64,000 nucleotides of DNA from Lunatibacter salilacus (GCF_009797935.1 NZ_VOLC01000012.1:130128-194127); one strand, 5' to 3'; positions 1 through 9,827 are shown, counted from the first letter of the stretch. Notes: generated by a model from the letters alone, not told the origin. Program-made: numbers and translations.

Positions 1-1
1 T

Positions 2-1255
2 GTCAGAACAGTTGCAGGGAATCAGACGATCTTTGGGGTGTCGACATATGTAGAACATTCTGCGAATGTGCGTATTAACCCTATCGATCCATGGAACGTC
101 AGTGAGAGCATGTGGTCAAGTTGTTATTATGGATTAAACGATCTGGAGTTTTTGATTGCAAAGGCTGAGGATGAATCCAATTATGCCTACTTGGGGATTG
201 GTCAGATTCTTTACGCATTTTTACTCAGTAACCTGACCGATTTGTACGGTGATATACCTATGAGCGAAGCAGTAAAGGGAAGTGATTTTCGTACACCTAA
301 GTTTGATTCTCAAGAAGCGGTATACGCAAATATGATATCATTACTGGACGATGCAATAAGTAATCTAGACAGACAATCTGTGGGTAATCCCGGAAATACG
401 GACATGATCTTTAGGGGTGATTTGGAAATGTGGAGGAAAGCCGCATATGGGCTGAAGGCACGGTTTCATAACAGACTAAGCAACCATGATCCTGAGAATT
501 CCGCAAATGCGGCCTTGACAGCAATTTCCAATTCCTATACTTCTATTAATGAAGGATTCGTATTTGATGGCTATCAGCAAGAGAGCAGTGTTTATAACAA
601 CCCTTGGTCCGCATTCCAGAATTCACAAGAGTTGTTTGCAGTAGGACAAACTCTTCTCGATCAAATGGAAAATTTTGCGGGAGATTTAACGAATGATCCA
701 AGGTCTAATCGTTGGTTTTCTCTGGTAAATGGAGCGATAATAGGTGCGCCGACAGGTGAGAATCTGGCAGACCCATCACATAGCAGGTATTCACAACCGT
801 CTAGATCTCAGATTCTTTATAACGGAGCTCCCCAGCCGCTATTACAGTTTGATGAATTGAAATTTATCGAGGCAGAGGCATATCTTAGGTTACAAAACAA
901 CCAAAATGCCTTTGAAGCCTTCCAAGAAGGAGTCAGAGCCGCTCTCCAGAAGCTTTCCGTGCCGGCTAATGAGATTGATGATTATCTTGGGGGTCCGGGC
1001 ATGCCAAGTTCTGGTGATGATTTGACATTAAATCACATTATCGGGCAGAAGTACATTTCCTTTTGGCTTTATCAACCTTTGGAAGCTTTCAATGATTTTA
1101 GAAGAACAGGTATCCCGGAAATGAACAACCCGATAGGGACACCTCTCAGAATACCTTACCCAATTTCTGAAGTAAACAGAAATCCGAATACGCCGACCGA
1201 AATTAATGACGTGACTATCTTCACCACCCCGGTTTGGTGGGCAAGGCAAAATTAA
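2..1255 (+). CDS. SusD/RagB-family outer-membrane lipoprotein, 5' truncated by window edge
   Basis: The frame is open from base 2 and the true start lies upstream of the window; the GTG at 38 is internal. Visible are the SusD-type helical segment 'NLTDLYGDIPMSEA' followed by 'QEAVYANMISLLDDAISNL', and the C-terminal part with 'FDELKFIEAEAYLRLQN' and 'ISFWLYQPLEAFNDFRRTG', all typical of the SusD-like group that includes PF12771. SusD proteins are surface lipoproteins that bind glycans and sit on a TonB-dependent SusC transporter, which would be expected just upstream outside the window. The following propeller protein and two sulfatases point to a locus for a sulfated polysaccharide. The family is clear; the ligand is not. 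Confidence 0.9.
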   Translation, partial: VRTVAGNQTIFGVSTYVEHSANVRINPIDPWNVSESMWSSCYYGLNDLEFLIAKAEDESNYAYLGIGQILYAFLLSNLTDLYGDIPMSEAVKGSDFRTPKFDSQEAVYANMISLLDDAISNLDRQSVGNPGNTDMIFRGDLEMWRKAAYGLKARFHNRLSNHDPENSANAALTAISNSYTSINEGFVFDGYQQESSVYNNPWSAFQNSQELFAVGQTLLDQMENFAGDLTNDPRSNRWFSLVNGAIIGAPTGENLADPSHSRYSQPSRSQILYNGAPQPLLQFDELKFIEAEAYLRLQNNQNAFEAFQEGVRAALQKLSVPANEIDDYLGGPGMPSSGDDLTLNHIIGQKYISFWLYQPLEAFNDFRRTGIPEMNNPIGTPLRIPYPISEVNRNPNTPTEINDVTIFTTPVWWARQN

Positions 1256-1332
1256 TTCTACTATTAAAGAAACTTGGATAATGACACTCTGTGTCTTCAT
1301 CCGAGTTTCTTCTTAAAAACACTCCAGAAAAT

Positions 1333-2835
1333 ATGAAACAATCAAAACTATTTATACTGCTTTTATTTTTTTACGCTCCTACGTTATTGATCGCCCAGCA
1401 ACCCAGTTCATCCAATCGGCCAATCCACTCCGATGCGCAGCATGCGGAGGCTGTTTTGCTCAACCAACCTATGGATGGTTTTCAGGGGATTTGGTATGCC
1501 AACCAGCCTTCTTCCGATGAATTTGTCTACAAATATAGTGGTGGCCTAGGAACCTATCCTTCCAATCATTATCCATTTTCAATCTATTCTGAGGAGGTGG
1601 ATAAGACCTTCTTTTGTTTTGGGGGAGTGAATGATGTGGGCAGTCTGATTCATGCAGTTTCTTATTTTGATCACAAGACCAACAAGGTAGCCAGACCTGT
1701 AGCCGTCTTGGACAAGAAAACCAATGATGCTCATGATAATCCAGTAATGAGTATGGACAAGGATGGTTATATTTGGCTTTTTTCTACATCTCATGGTGTT
1801 TGGAGACCATCCTATATCCATCGAAGCATCCGTCCCTACGACATTAGTGAATTTGAGCCGGTTAATGCGGTAAAAACTGAAAATGGCGAAAAAGTCCCTT
1901 TGGATAATTTCTCCTATGTACAAATGTATTATCAGCCTGAATTTGGATTTTTCGGGCTTTTTACACATTATGAGCAAAAGGAACTTAGGTATGGCACAAA
2001 ACAAAGCCGGATAATTAGCTATATGACTAGCCCCGACGGAGAGAACTGGTCAGCGTGGAAAGACATCGCAAATATTGAAGAAGGCCATTATCAGACCAGT
2101 TTTTACAAAAACGGAAAGGTGGCCACTACCTTTAACCATCACCCCAACATCGAAAAAGGTTCCGGCCTTAATTACAGAACAAATCTGTACTACCTTGAAA
2201 CAACTGACTTTGGAGATTCTTGGCAAAACGTACAGGGTGATAAAATGGATCTGCCTCTGACTACTATCGAAAATAAGGCATTGGTAAAGGACTATGTTAG
2301 CCTAGGGTTGAATGTGTACATAAACGATGTCAATTTTGACGAAAACGGTAATCCTGCAATATTGTACGTAACTAGCGGAGGCTATGAAGCCGGCCCCTCC
2401 AATAACCCGAGAACTTGGAACTTGGCTTTCTGGACAGGTACGGAATGGACATTCAGTGAGATAACAGCTTCGGATAACAATTATGATATGGGATCCATCT
2501 ATTTGGAAGATGACGGTACCTGGCGTATCATAGGACCCACCCAACCAGGCCCCCAACTGTTCAACACAGGAGGTGAGATGGTCATCTGGATAAGTAAAGA
2601 CAAGGGTAAAACATGGAGAGAGGAAAAGAAACTTACTTCAAACAGTGAAAAGAACCATTCTTATGCCCGGAAACCGATAGATGCGCATCCTGATTTTTAT
2701 GCCTTTTGGGCTGATGGTCACGGACGGGAGCCCTCCGAATCCAGTTTATATTTCGCCACTAAAGATGGAAAGGTCTACAGATTGCCCAGAAAAATGGACA
2801 AGGATCTGATGAAACTCAAGAGGTTTAAAAAGTAA
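1333..2835 (+). CDS. Secreted BNR-4 repeat beta-propeller protein (possible polysaccharide lyase or hydrolase)
   Basis: About 500 residues. The ATG at 1333 is preferred over upstream in-frame codons because it begins a clean signal peptide (MKQSKLFILLLFFYAPTLLIAQ). The mature protein carries the BNR_4 signature: 'GIWYANQP', 'YKYSGGLGTYPSNHYPF', 'KTNDAHDNPVMSMDKDGYIWLFSTSHG' region (positions about 1720-1800), and later repeats such as 'SKDKGKTWREEKKL'. BNR_4 proteins are propellers, and ulvan-lyase-type enzymes are among their relatives, so an exported glycan lyase is plausible next to SusD and sulfatases. Catalytic residues cannot be assigned from sequence alone. It lies about 80 bases after the SusD gene on the same strand and is followed by a hairpin terminator, so the two may share a transcript. 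Confidence 0.85.
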   Translation: MKQSKLFILLLFFYAPTLLIAQQPSSSNRPIHSDAQHAEAVLLNQPMDGFQGIWYANQPSSDEFVYKYSGGLGTYPSNHYPFSIYSEEVDKTFFCFGGVNDVGSLIHAVSYFDHKTNKVARPVAVLDKKTNDAHDNPVMSMDKDGYIWLFSTSHGVWRPSYIHRSIRPYDISEFEPVNAVKTENGEKVPLDNFSYVQMYYQPEFGFFGLFTHYEQKELRYGTKQSRIISYMTSPDGENWSAWKDIANIEEGHYQTSFYKNGKVATTFNHHPNIEKGSGLNYRTNLYYLETTDFGDSWQNVQGDKMDLPLTTIENKALVKDYVSLGLNVYINDVNFDENGNPAILYVTSGGYEAGPSNNPRTWNLAFWTGTEWTFSEITASDNNYDMGSIYLEDDGTWRIIGPTQPGPQLFNTGGEMVIWISKDKGKTWREEKKLTSNSEKNHSYARKPIDAHPDFYAFWADGHGREPSESSLYFATKDGKVYRLPRKMDKDLMKLKRFKK

Positions 2836-2850
2836 ATTTAACGGAATAGG

Positions 2851-2877
2851 GGTGTAGCGGGATGCTACACCTTTTTT
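2851..2877 (+). terminator. Rho-independent terminator after the BNR-4 gene
   Basis: Perfect 8-bp stem GGTGTAGC/GCTACACC with loop GGGAT, followed directly by six T. It starts 16 bases after the stop codon at 2835. Confidence 0.85.
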
Positions 2878-3090
2878 GTTGGGAGAACAGCATACCGTTT
2901 TGCTTAGAATCAATAGTTCTAACCAGATTGACCGTTATATTGTCAACCAAAAGTAAAGATTTGTCTTCTTTTTAAGAGAATATTAAGATGAAGCCAATGA
3001 CTTTTTAAAAAAATTTGATTTGAAATAATTTACTGCTTTTTATGCTTTTATTTGAATTTTAGATTTTATTTAAATCATTATATTAGCAAT

Positions 3091-4716
3091 ATGAAATCAA
3101 TAAGACTAATATTCGGCATATTGTTGGGTGCTCTATTCGTAGGATGCTCAACAGATGAAGCCAAATCCGACGACAAAAAACCTAATATCCTATTTGTAAT
3201 AAGTGATGACCAATCTTTCGCTCACACGAGTTTTGAAGGAAGTAAATTTGTCAATACCCCGGCATTTGACAGGGTAGCCCGAGAAGGGGTTTATTTTACC
3301 AACTGTATGGCGGGTTCTCCGGGTTGTGCGCCTTCCAGAAGTGCAATTGTGACAGGAAGACATCATTGGCAAAATGAACAGGCTGGCCAGCATGCCGCCC
3401 CTTGGCTAAAAAAATATGTGCCATTTGTAGATTTGCTTGACGGAAATGGATATGTAACCGGGAGAACAGGCAAAGGTGTAACTCCCTTTCGATATGCCAG
3501 AGACGAAAATGATTCTCTTTGGAGAGCCTCTGATGCTGCCGGAATATCTCATTCCAACATTCGCTATGAAGCTGGCAATGATCCAAGACCTGCCGATAAA
3601 ATCAGTGATTTGAATTATTTCGAAAATTTTAAGTTCTTCATGGAGAATGTGAAGTCTGATCAACCCTTTTTCTTCTGGTATGGCGCAACGGAACCTCATC
3701 GGGCCTATGAGAAGGATTCGTGGAAACGGACTGACAAGAAACTTTCTGATGTTGAAGTCCCCGGTTTTTTCCCGGATCATGACATTGTTAGGGGAGATAT
3801 GCTGGATTATGCGGTAGAAATTGAATGGTTTGATCATCATTTGAAACTAATGCTTGATTACCTGGAAGAAATTGGAGAGCTTGATAATACCATAATTATT
3901 GTAACCTCCGATAACGGAATGCCTTTTCCCAGAGCCAAAGCCAATAGTTACGAATATGGTGTGCATGTACCCTTTGCGGTACGTTATCCAAAAAACTTTC
4001 CTGGAGGGAGGGTTGTTAATGATCCTATAGGTTTTGCCGATCTAGCCCCTACAATCCTTGACTTAACAAATACGAGTCACGAGGGAATGTTACCCATAAC
4101 AGGACGAAGTTTCCGCCATCTATTGGAATCGGATAAGCAGGGTCATATTGATGAGAACTTTAAATATGTGTTTTCCGGTCGGGAAAGGCATTCTGCTTCC
4201 CGCTATCAAAATTGGGGTTATCCCCAAAGAGCCGTTCGGACTAAGGACCATATATTAGTTTGGAACGCAAAACCCGATCGTTGGCCCGCCGGAGCTCCCC
4301 AAGCGATCAAGCCGGGAACTGACAACGAACTGCTTCCCATGTACGGCATTGATGAAAATGGGGTACATCACTCTGAATGGGCGTTTACCGACGTGGATGA
4401 ATCACCTACCAAATCATATATCATTGAAAATTGGGAGGATGAAAATGTAAAGCCATTTTTCGATGCGGCATTTGCCAAAATTCCGGAATATTTACTATTC
4501 GATGTGGTAAACGATCCCTACTGCCTTGTCAACCTAGCCGAAGATCCGGATTATATGGGGCTAAAAAGCGAAATGCAGGAAGAGCTTATGGCGGAATTAA
4601 CCGATACAGGAGATCCAAGAGTGGTAGGTCCGGATAAGGAAGTTTTTGATTCCTATATAAGATATAGCCCTATGAGGGAGTTTCCGAGTCCAGAAGATAT
4701 ATCAGCCACGAGATGA
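3091..4716 (+). CDS. Lipoprotein sulfatase, heparan N-sulfatase-like (S1 family)
   Basis: About 541 residues from the ATG at 3091, chosen because it starts a lipoprotein signal (MKSIRLIFGILLGALFVGCS; lipobox Cys in 'FVGC'). An earlier in-frame Met at 3052 would bury the signal peptide. The sulfatase fold is shown by the metal-binding 'PNILFVISDDQSFAH', the formylglycine motif C-A-P-S-R with Cys79 within 'GSPGCAPSRSAIVTGRH', and the later 'IIIVTSDNGMPFPRAKA'. The 'HWQNEQAGQHAAPWL' stretch resembles sulfamidase-like enzymes. It needs a maturation enzyme (FGE or anSME), not present here. Inferred role: removing sulfate from an extracellular glycan at the outer or periplasmic face, with the neighbouring PUL genes. 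Substrate position is unknown. Confidence 0.9.
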   Translation: MKSIRLIFGILLGALFVGCSTDEAKSDDKKPNILFVISDDQSFAHTSFEGSKFVNTPAFDRVAREGVYFTNCMAGSPGCAPSRSAIVTGRHHWQNEQAGQHAAPWLKKYVPFVDLLDGNGYVTGRTGKGVTPFRYARDENDSLWRASDAAGISHSNIRYEAGNDPRPADKISDLNYFENFKFFMENVKSDQPFFFWYGATEPHRAYEKDSWKRTDKKLSDVEVPGFFPDHDIVRGDMLDYAVEIEWFDHHLKLMLDYLEEIGELDNTIIIVTSDNGMPFPRAKANSYEYGVHVPFAVRYPKNFPGGRVVNDPIGFADLAPTILDLTNTSHEGMLPITGRSFRHLLESDKQGHIDENFKYVFSGRERHSASRYQNWGYPQRAVRTKDHILVWNAKPDRWPAGAPQAIKPGTDNELLPMYGIDENGVHHSEWAFTDVDESPTKSYIIENWEDENVKPFFDAAFAKIPEYLLFDVVNDPYCLVNLAEDPDYMGLKSEMQEELMAELTDTGDPRVVGPDKEVFDSYIRYSPMREFPSPEDISATR

Positions 4717-5029
4717 CACTAAAACCCTTCCAATACGGCCATACCGATGACAGATTGACTTTAGCTTATTGGCAGAATTTTGGTGAGAAGAGATTCAAAG
4801 AAGGGGATGAGGTAACGTTTTTTGAACACAGACTGTTATTTCGAGCTGTGGTCAGCAGGGCTATATTCAAGACGTTTGGAATTTATTTTATCTGATTTCT
4901 CAAAATTTACAGTTTTTTTCTCAAACTGATCTCCATTTTTTTTGAGCGGAAAGCTATGAAAATCTCGAAGGACTGCACAGAGATTACAGTTTTTTGTTAT
5001 CTTGAAATCCAAAATTCAGCTCAAATACC
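4717..5029. other. Intergenic, no supported feature
   Basis: This 313-base stretch between the two sulfatase genes is AT-rich with several T tracts. A 60-codon frame starts in an ATGA overlap with the sulfatase stop, but it has no recognisable family. No convincing hairpin terminator was seen. Confidence 0.4.
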
Positions 5030-6796
5030 ATGCAGCACACCTTCAAATACTTCTTGACATTTTTATTAGCCCTTTTCTTTTTTTGTTCCGCCGCCCTTGC
5101 CCAATCCACCAAATCTCCCAATATCATTCTAATCATCACTGACGATCAAGGATATGGGGATCTGGGCTTTACCGGAAATCCCCATGTACAGACACCCGTT
5201 TTGGATGCCATGGCCCGGGAAAGTGTGCGACTTAACCAGTTTTATGTATCCCCGGTTTGTGCCCCGACCCGGTCAAGCCTGATGACGGGACGATATTCCC
5301 TACGCACAGGGATGAGGGATACCTATAATGGAGGTGCCATCATGGCCACAGAGGAAATTACCCTCGCAGAAATGCTAAAAGATGCCGGATACCGGACAGG
5401 GATTTTTGGAAAATGGCATCTTGGAGACAACTATCCTTTCCGGCCAAGTGATCAGGGGTTTGACGAGTCCGTTATTCATTTGGCTGGTGGCATGGGGCAG
5501 CCCGGTGATTTCACCACCTTCTTTCAAGGCGACCGCAGCTATTTTGATCCGGTTCTTTGGAATAACAACGAGCAAAAATCTTACGGGGGATACTGCTCTG
5601 ATATTTTCACCGATGAAGCCATTCAATTTATCGAAACCCAAAAAGAGCAGCCCTTCTTTTGCTATTTGTCATTTAATGCTCCCCATACTCCCTTGCAGGT
5701 ACCGGATGAATATTATGAGAGGTATAGAGATATAGACCCTGCCTTAGGGCTGGACAACTCGGGAATTCCCTTTGCCGAAATGAGCGAAAAAGACAAAGAG
5801 GATGCCCGAAAGGTCTACGCCATGGTGTCCAATATTGATGACAACGTTGGCAAGCTGATGAAAAGGCTGGAGGAACTTCAAATTGACGATAATACAGTGG
5901 TTATTTTTATGACCGACAACGGCCCCCAACAACGCCGATACAATGCCGGCATGCGGGGCTTAAAAGGAACTGTTTTTCGCGGCGGAGTACGAGTTCCTTT
6001 CTTTATGAAATTGCCCGGTGGTAGCCCAGGCGGATTGGATATAGATCAGACACTGGCACATATTGATGTGTTACCCACATTGGCAGAAATCTGCCGGGCG
6101 AAAGTACCTACAGACCGGGTTATCGACGGACGGAGCTTTTGGCCTTTGGTACAGGGGAAATCCGTTGATGACTTGGACAATCGCTCGCTATTTTTCTATT
6201 GGACACGTAAATATCCTGAACGCTATACCAATATTGCCCTACAGAAAGGGGACTATAAGTTAGTTGGAAATACGGGTTTTGATGCGGGACCGAGTGATTT
6301 TGACCTCTATGATATGACTGCTGATGAATTTGAGCTAACCAACATCGTGAAAGATAAGCCGCAGGTAGCCAAAAGCTTAAAGAAGGAATTGGATGAGCTT
6401 TTATTGGAACTATCCCAATCACCAAACTTACTAAAAGACCAACGAATTGTGATTGGCAGTCCAGAGGAAAACCCGGTTTTTCTTAACAGGAACGATGCTG
6501 GTGGTGAGCGTGGCGTATGGACGCAGGAGGATATCTTTGGGCTTTGGAAAGTCGCCATAGAAGCAGGCACCTATACCGTTCGTTTTAAATTTATCAACCC
6601 GTTGTCTGCACAGGGCACGATGACCTTGGAAACCAATGGCTCCATTTGGCAGCGGAAAACTTCCGTGCCGGTTGAGGATATGATTGTATGGGAGAATGTG
6701 CAATTACCAGCCTCCGAAAGCGATTTGATACCCTATTTTACAGGAGAAGGGAAGCGGGTTTTTCCATTATGGGTTTCCTTAGAGCGAATAGATTGA
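5030..6796 (+). CDS. Secreted arylsulfatase (S1 family) with C-terminal beta-rich extension
   Basis: 588 residues with a Sec signal peptide ending at about 'SAALAQS'. The S1 sulfatase core shows 'NIILIITDDQGYGDLGF' (metal ligands), the formylglycine signature C-A-P-T-R with Cys77 in 'SPVCAPTRSSLMTGRY', 'GIFGKWHLGD' and 'VVIFMTDNGPQ'. Residues about 490-588, from 'GVWTQEDIFGLWKVAIEAG' onward, lie beyond the usual catalytic core and read like a small beta-sandwich. This is longer than many arylsulfatases of about 450-500 residues and might bind glycan. It belongs with the upstream lipoprotein sulfatase and the SusD/BNR-4 genes as a sulfated-polysaccharide degradation set. The exact S1 subfamily was not determined. 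Confidence 0.92.
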   Translation: MQHTFKYFLTFLLALFFFCSAALAQSTKSPNIILIITDDQGYGDLGFTGNPHVQTPVLDAMARESVRLNQFYVSPVCAPTRSSLMTGRYSLRTGMRDTYNGGAIMATEEITLAEMLKDAGYRTGIFGKWHLGDNYPFRPSDQGFDESVIHLAGGMGQPGDFTTFFQGDRSYFDPVLWNNNEQKSYGGYCSDIFTDEAIQFIETQKEQPFFCYLSFNAPHTPLQVPDEYYERYRDIDPALGLDNSGIPFAEMSEKDKEDARKVYAMVSNIDDNVGKLMKRLEELQIDDNTVVIFMTDNGPQQRRYNAGMRGLKGTVFRGGVRVPFFMKLPGGSPGGLDIDQTLAHIDVLPTLAEICRAKVPTDRVIDGRSFWPLVQGKSVDDLDNRSLFFYWTRKYPERYTNIALQKGDYKLVGNTGFDAGPSDFDLYDMTADEFELTNIVKDKPQVAKSLKKELDELLLELSQSPNLLKDQRIVIGSPEENPVFLNRNDAGGERGVWTQEDIFGLWKVAIEAGTYTVRFKFINPLSAQGTMTLETNGSIWQRKTSVPVEDMIVWENVQLPASESDLIPYFTGEGKRVFPLWVSLERID

Positions 6797-6818
6797 TCCC
6801 CGTTCGGTTTCCTAGTAG

Positions 6819-7679
6819 TTAACTTGATGCTTCCCGATCGCTGCTTTGGGTTTTTTGTTGTTGGATTCGCTGCTGCCTCAGCAGCAAACCAATCAATAAG
6901 TAAATAACTGTTGGGATAATCCCGCAAATGGGAGAGATAAGAATCTCCTTTCCGGCACTGATTACCACATACCCGTCTATTATCAGGTGGTTAATTACCG
7001 CATCTTCTACCGCATGCAGCAGGACAACAACCCAAACCGACCCGGTCAACCGAAACAATTCGGTGAACATGATTGTCCAGACAACCATATTCCCAATGGC
7101 GATTACCGCAAACCAAAGACGGCTTACAGGAAGCACGGTGTACATGGCTTCCTCTGGGAGAAATTCCATGTAATAGGGGAGATGCCATAGTCCCCAAACC
7201 AAACCCGCTATCAGATAGATGGAGAGATCGCTTAGGTTTAGCCGTATAAGTTTGGCCGTAAGGTATCCCCTCCAGACCGATTCTTCAAAGATGTTTTTCA
7301 CAATATTGACCACAAAAAGGGATACAAATACAGATAGGTAACTCCCGGAGTCAAATCCGGAAAAATCCATCCAGCCCGATGCCGCTCCTAGAGACAACGA
7401 AATAATTGTAACGACTGGGAAAATAAGAAAGGCGATGGCATACCAGTGAAGGTTTCCAGTAAAATTTGGTTTAAGGCCCGCGTCTTTCCATCCATCCCCA
7501 AAGAATGTTCTAAGGAGAATAACGACGATTAAGGGAGCTGTCAGCCAAAGGGCCATACCCAGTGTTTCTTCCTCCTCTTGATCCGGGATTTGGCTATCCA
7601 GCCAAACGCCAATCCAACCTATAGCTAAGGCGACTAGGCTAAAGATGACCAAATTTCTGATTGGAATGTAAGGCTTCAT
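6819..7679 (-). CDS. CPBP family intramembrane glutamic endopeptidase
   Basis: 286 residues with about seven or eight hydrophobic segments. The CPBP (Abi, PF02517) motifs are present in order: 'FEESVWRGYL' (EExxxR), 'GLWHLPYY' (the FxxxH-like motif), and 'LLHAVEDAVINH' with the final conserved His. Such inner-membrane proteases include Rce1-like CAAX processing enzymes and bacteriocin-immunity proteins; the substrate here is unknown. The gene is convergent with the upstream sulfatase (23 bases between stops) and divergent from the sorbosone-dehydrogenase-like gene. The start at 7679 gives a typical short N-terminal tail before the first membrane segment. Confidence 0.88.
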   Translation of the reverse strand: MKPYIPIRNLVIFSLVALAIGWIGVWLDSQIPDQEEEETLGMALWLTAPLIVVILLRTFFGDGWKDAGLKPNFTGNLHWYAIAFLIFPVVTIISLSLGAASGWMDFSGFDSGSYLSVFVSLFVVNIVKNIFEESVWRGYLTAKLIRLNLSDLSIYLIAGLVWGLWHLPYYMEFLPEEAMYTVLPVSRLWFAVIAIGNMVVWTIMFTELFRLTGSVWVVVLLHAVEDAVINHLIIDGYVVISAGKEILISPICGIIPTVIYLLIGLLLRQQRIQQQKTQSSDREASS

Positions 7680-7877
7680 TATGTAAAAGGCTTTTCGGGT
7701 TTAAAAGCAGTAAAAATAGAAAATTGAAGAATAAATTTGGGTAAAAGCAGCAATGTAATTTCGTATTTTTTTCCTGAAATCAAAATTAAATACGTCAAGG
7801 TGACCGATGTTATGTGAAATCGTTGGATGTTTTTAAATTAAGCTGTAATTTTATCATACACCAAAACTTACTCCTTC

Positions 7878-9209
7878 ATGAAAAGAATCACCAGTTTTCT
7901 CGTTATACCAACGATAGTTATGTTTGGATTCCTGTTTTCCGGCTGCGGGCAACAGGGTGAAAGTACAGAAGAAATAACACCTTATTTTACCGCCGATGAT
8001 GATCAGGGGGGATTGAACCTGGCATCAGGCATGAAAGCCTATGTGATTGCCGAGGATATCGGAAGGGGCAGGCACGTGGCTGTAAATGATAACGGAGATA
8101 TTTATATGAATTTGCGGGAACCGAATGACAAAGGAGGAATCGTTGCCCTTAGGGACACAGATGGCGACGGTAGAGCCGATGAAATCGAATATTTTGGGGA
8201 TTTCGGGGGTACTGGAATGGCCTTTTATAATGGAAATCTTTATGCGTCAAACGACAGCACGGTTTTCCGTTTTTCTTTCTCACAAGGCAACCTTATTCCG
8301 GACAATGCTTCCGCTCCCGATACCATTGTATCGGGCTTACCGGTTCAGACTGCCCATGCCGCGAAATCACTTACATTCGATGAGCAGGGTAATATGTATG
8401 TCAACGTGGGCGCACCATCCAATGCCTGTCAGGAACAGGATAGGGCAAAAGGATCCCCAGCCATGGACCCCTGCCCACTTTTGGAACGGCAAGGTGGGGT
8501 ATGGCGATTTAGCGCGGAAACGGTAGGACAAACGCAATTGGAACATGGGCACAAATTTTCCACAGGTATTCGGAATGCAGTCGCATTGGAATACAATCCC
8601 GCTGACAAGCACGTCTATGCGGTCCAGCACGGTAGGGATCTCCTAAACAGTCTTTTTCCGGATAATTATGATGAATCAGACAATGCTGAAATCCCTGCAG
8701 AGGAAATGTTTCGGCTAACGGACGGGGCAAATTTTGGATGGCCTTATTGCTACTTTGACCCGGCAAAGGATAAGCGTGTCATGTCGCCGGAATATGGTGG
8801 GGATGGCGAAAATGTAGGTCGTTGTGAGGGAACCGACCAACCAGTAATGACCTTTCCGGCTCATTGGGCGCCAAATGACCTGTTATTTTATACGGGAGAT
8901 CAATTCCCGGAAAGGTATAAAAACGGTGCTTTGGTAGTGTTCCACGGTTCATGGAACAGGGCTCCTTTGGAGCAAAAAGGATATCTTGTAGCCTATGTAC
9001 CGTTCGAAAACGGAAGCCCAGCCGGAGACTACGAAACTTTGGCGGAGGGATTTGCGGGTGTGGCAAAAATTGAAGCGCCAAGTGATGCCCTTCACAGACC
9101 AACCGGAATCGCCCAGGCACCGGATGGAACAGTCATTATCTCCGACTCAGTGTCCGGCAAGCTTTGGCGGGTATTTTATCAGGAGGATAAAACGGTTGCT
9201 ATGAACTAG
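7878..9209 (+). CDS. PQQ-dependent sugar dehydrogenase-like lipoprotein (sorbosone dehydrogenase family)
   Basis: 443 residues with a lipoprotein signal (lipobox around 'FLFSGCG'). Propeller motifs typical of the soluble glucose/sorbosone dehydrogenase superfamily are visible: 'GRGRHVAVNDNGDIYMNL', 'LRDTDGDGRADE', 'GTGMAFYNGNLY', 'MYVNVGAPSNACQ', 'ATGIRNAVAL'-like 'STGIRNAVALEYNPADKHVY', 'FGWPYCYFD', 'VVFHGSWNRAP' and 'PTGIAQAPDGTVIISDS'. Family members oxidise aldoses or sugar-derived aldehydes using PQQ, passing electrons to a cytochrome. No PQQ biosynthesis genes are in view. The next co-oriented gene at 10122 is a propeller fused to cytochrome c, a possible electron acceptor. A terminator follows directly. 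Confidence 0.85.
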   Translation: MKRITSFLVIPTIVMFGFLFSGCGQQGESTEEITPYFTADDDQGGLNLASGMKAYVIAEDIGRGRHVAVNDNGDIYMNLREPNDKGGIVALRDTDGDGRADEIEYFGDFGGTGMAFYNGNLYASNDSTVFRFSFSQGNLIPDNASAPDTIVSGLPVQTAHAAKSLTFDEQGNMYVNVGAPSNACQEQDRAKGSPAMDPCPLLERQGGVWRFSAETVGQTQLEHGHKFSTGIRNAVALEYNPADKHVYAVQHGRDLLNSLFPDNYDESDNAEIPAEEMFRLTDGANFGWPYCYFDPAKDKRVMSPEYGGDGENVGRCEGTDQPVMTFPAHWAPNDLLFYTGDQFPERYKNGALVVFHGSWNRAPLEQKGYLVAYVPFENGSPAGDYETLAEGFAGVAKIEAPSDALHRPTGIAQAPDGTVIISDSVSGKLWRVFYQEDKTVAMN

Positions 9210-9215
9210 CATAAT

Positions 9216-9245
9216 GGTCCAGCCTTTTTGGTTGGGCCTTTTTTT
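9216..9245 (+). terminator. Terminator after the sorbosone dehydrogenase-like gene
   Basis: A 9-bp stem (GGTCCAGCC / GGTTGGGCC, paired with two G-U wobbles), a five-T loop and a run of T after the stem, beginning 7 bases after the stop codon. Confidence 0.75.
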
Positions 9246-9317
9246 ATAGGTACCCCCAAATTAGATTTGATGGCAACCCAATTGTCTGTTTAATAAAAAG
9301 TCTTGGCAAAATACTTA

Positions 9318-9719
9318 TTACTCATTTCGATCATACTCACTGCTGAGGATCTCTACCTGAATACTCTGATCAGAGGATTGACGAATCATCCATTCCTGTC
9401 TATGGATTCCTCCCCAATAGGGAGCCATTAAGGTAATGGTATCCCCAGTTCGTTCCCAAGTTCCCACATAATCTGAGGTGACAATGGGAGGTGTGGCACA
9501 CCAGCCACTATATGTCCGGTGGATTAATTGGCCATTGCTTAAAAAGCGATAGCCTAAGGCATTATCCTGCAGTTTTGCTACACGCTCCATGACAAATCCA
9601 TTGGATTCATGCGTTAGATTACTCCAAGAGCCTACCGGTACCGGTCCTAAATCTTCCGTTTCCATACAAGAGAAGAGCAATAGACCAAAGACAAAAGTGA
9701 GAACAGTCGTTTTTTTCAT
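9318..9719 (-). CDS. Small lipoprotein of unknown function, lipocalin-like
   Basis: 133 residues from the ATG at 9719, preferred over the in-frame Met at 9821 because it starts a lipoprotein signal peptide ('MKKTTVLTFVFGLLLFSC'). The mature part has 'NALGYRFLSNGQLIHRTYSGWC', 'YVGTWERTGDTITL' and 'EWMIRQSSDQSIQVEIL', a pattern of short beta strands resembling small lipocalin-like proteins of Bacteroidota. No catalytic motif was recognised. It stands alone on the minus strand; the upstream region is repeat-rich. A cell-envelope location is inferred from the lipobox. Confidence 0.7.
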   Translation of the reverse strand: MKKTTVLTFVFGLLLFSCMETEDLGPVPVGSWSNLTHESNGFVMERVAKLQDNALGYRFLSNGQLIHRTYSGWCATPPIVTSDYVGTWERTGDTITLMAPYWGGIHRQEWMIRQSSDQSIQVEILSSEYDRNE

Positions 9720-9827
9720 AATTGTAGTTCCATTTTCTCCCATGACGCAAAAAATCCACAGTTTGTTGAAGTAGAATCGAAAATAGTCAAATATCAATGT
9801 TTTTAAGGAATCTCGCCTCACTCCGAT

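Noticed and set aside
4713-4895. 60-codon frame overlapping the sulfatase stop as ATGA
   Set aside because: No family, odd composition, and no further gene to couple with. Likely a chance frame, though it cannot be fully excluded.
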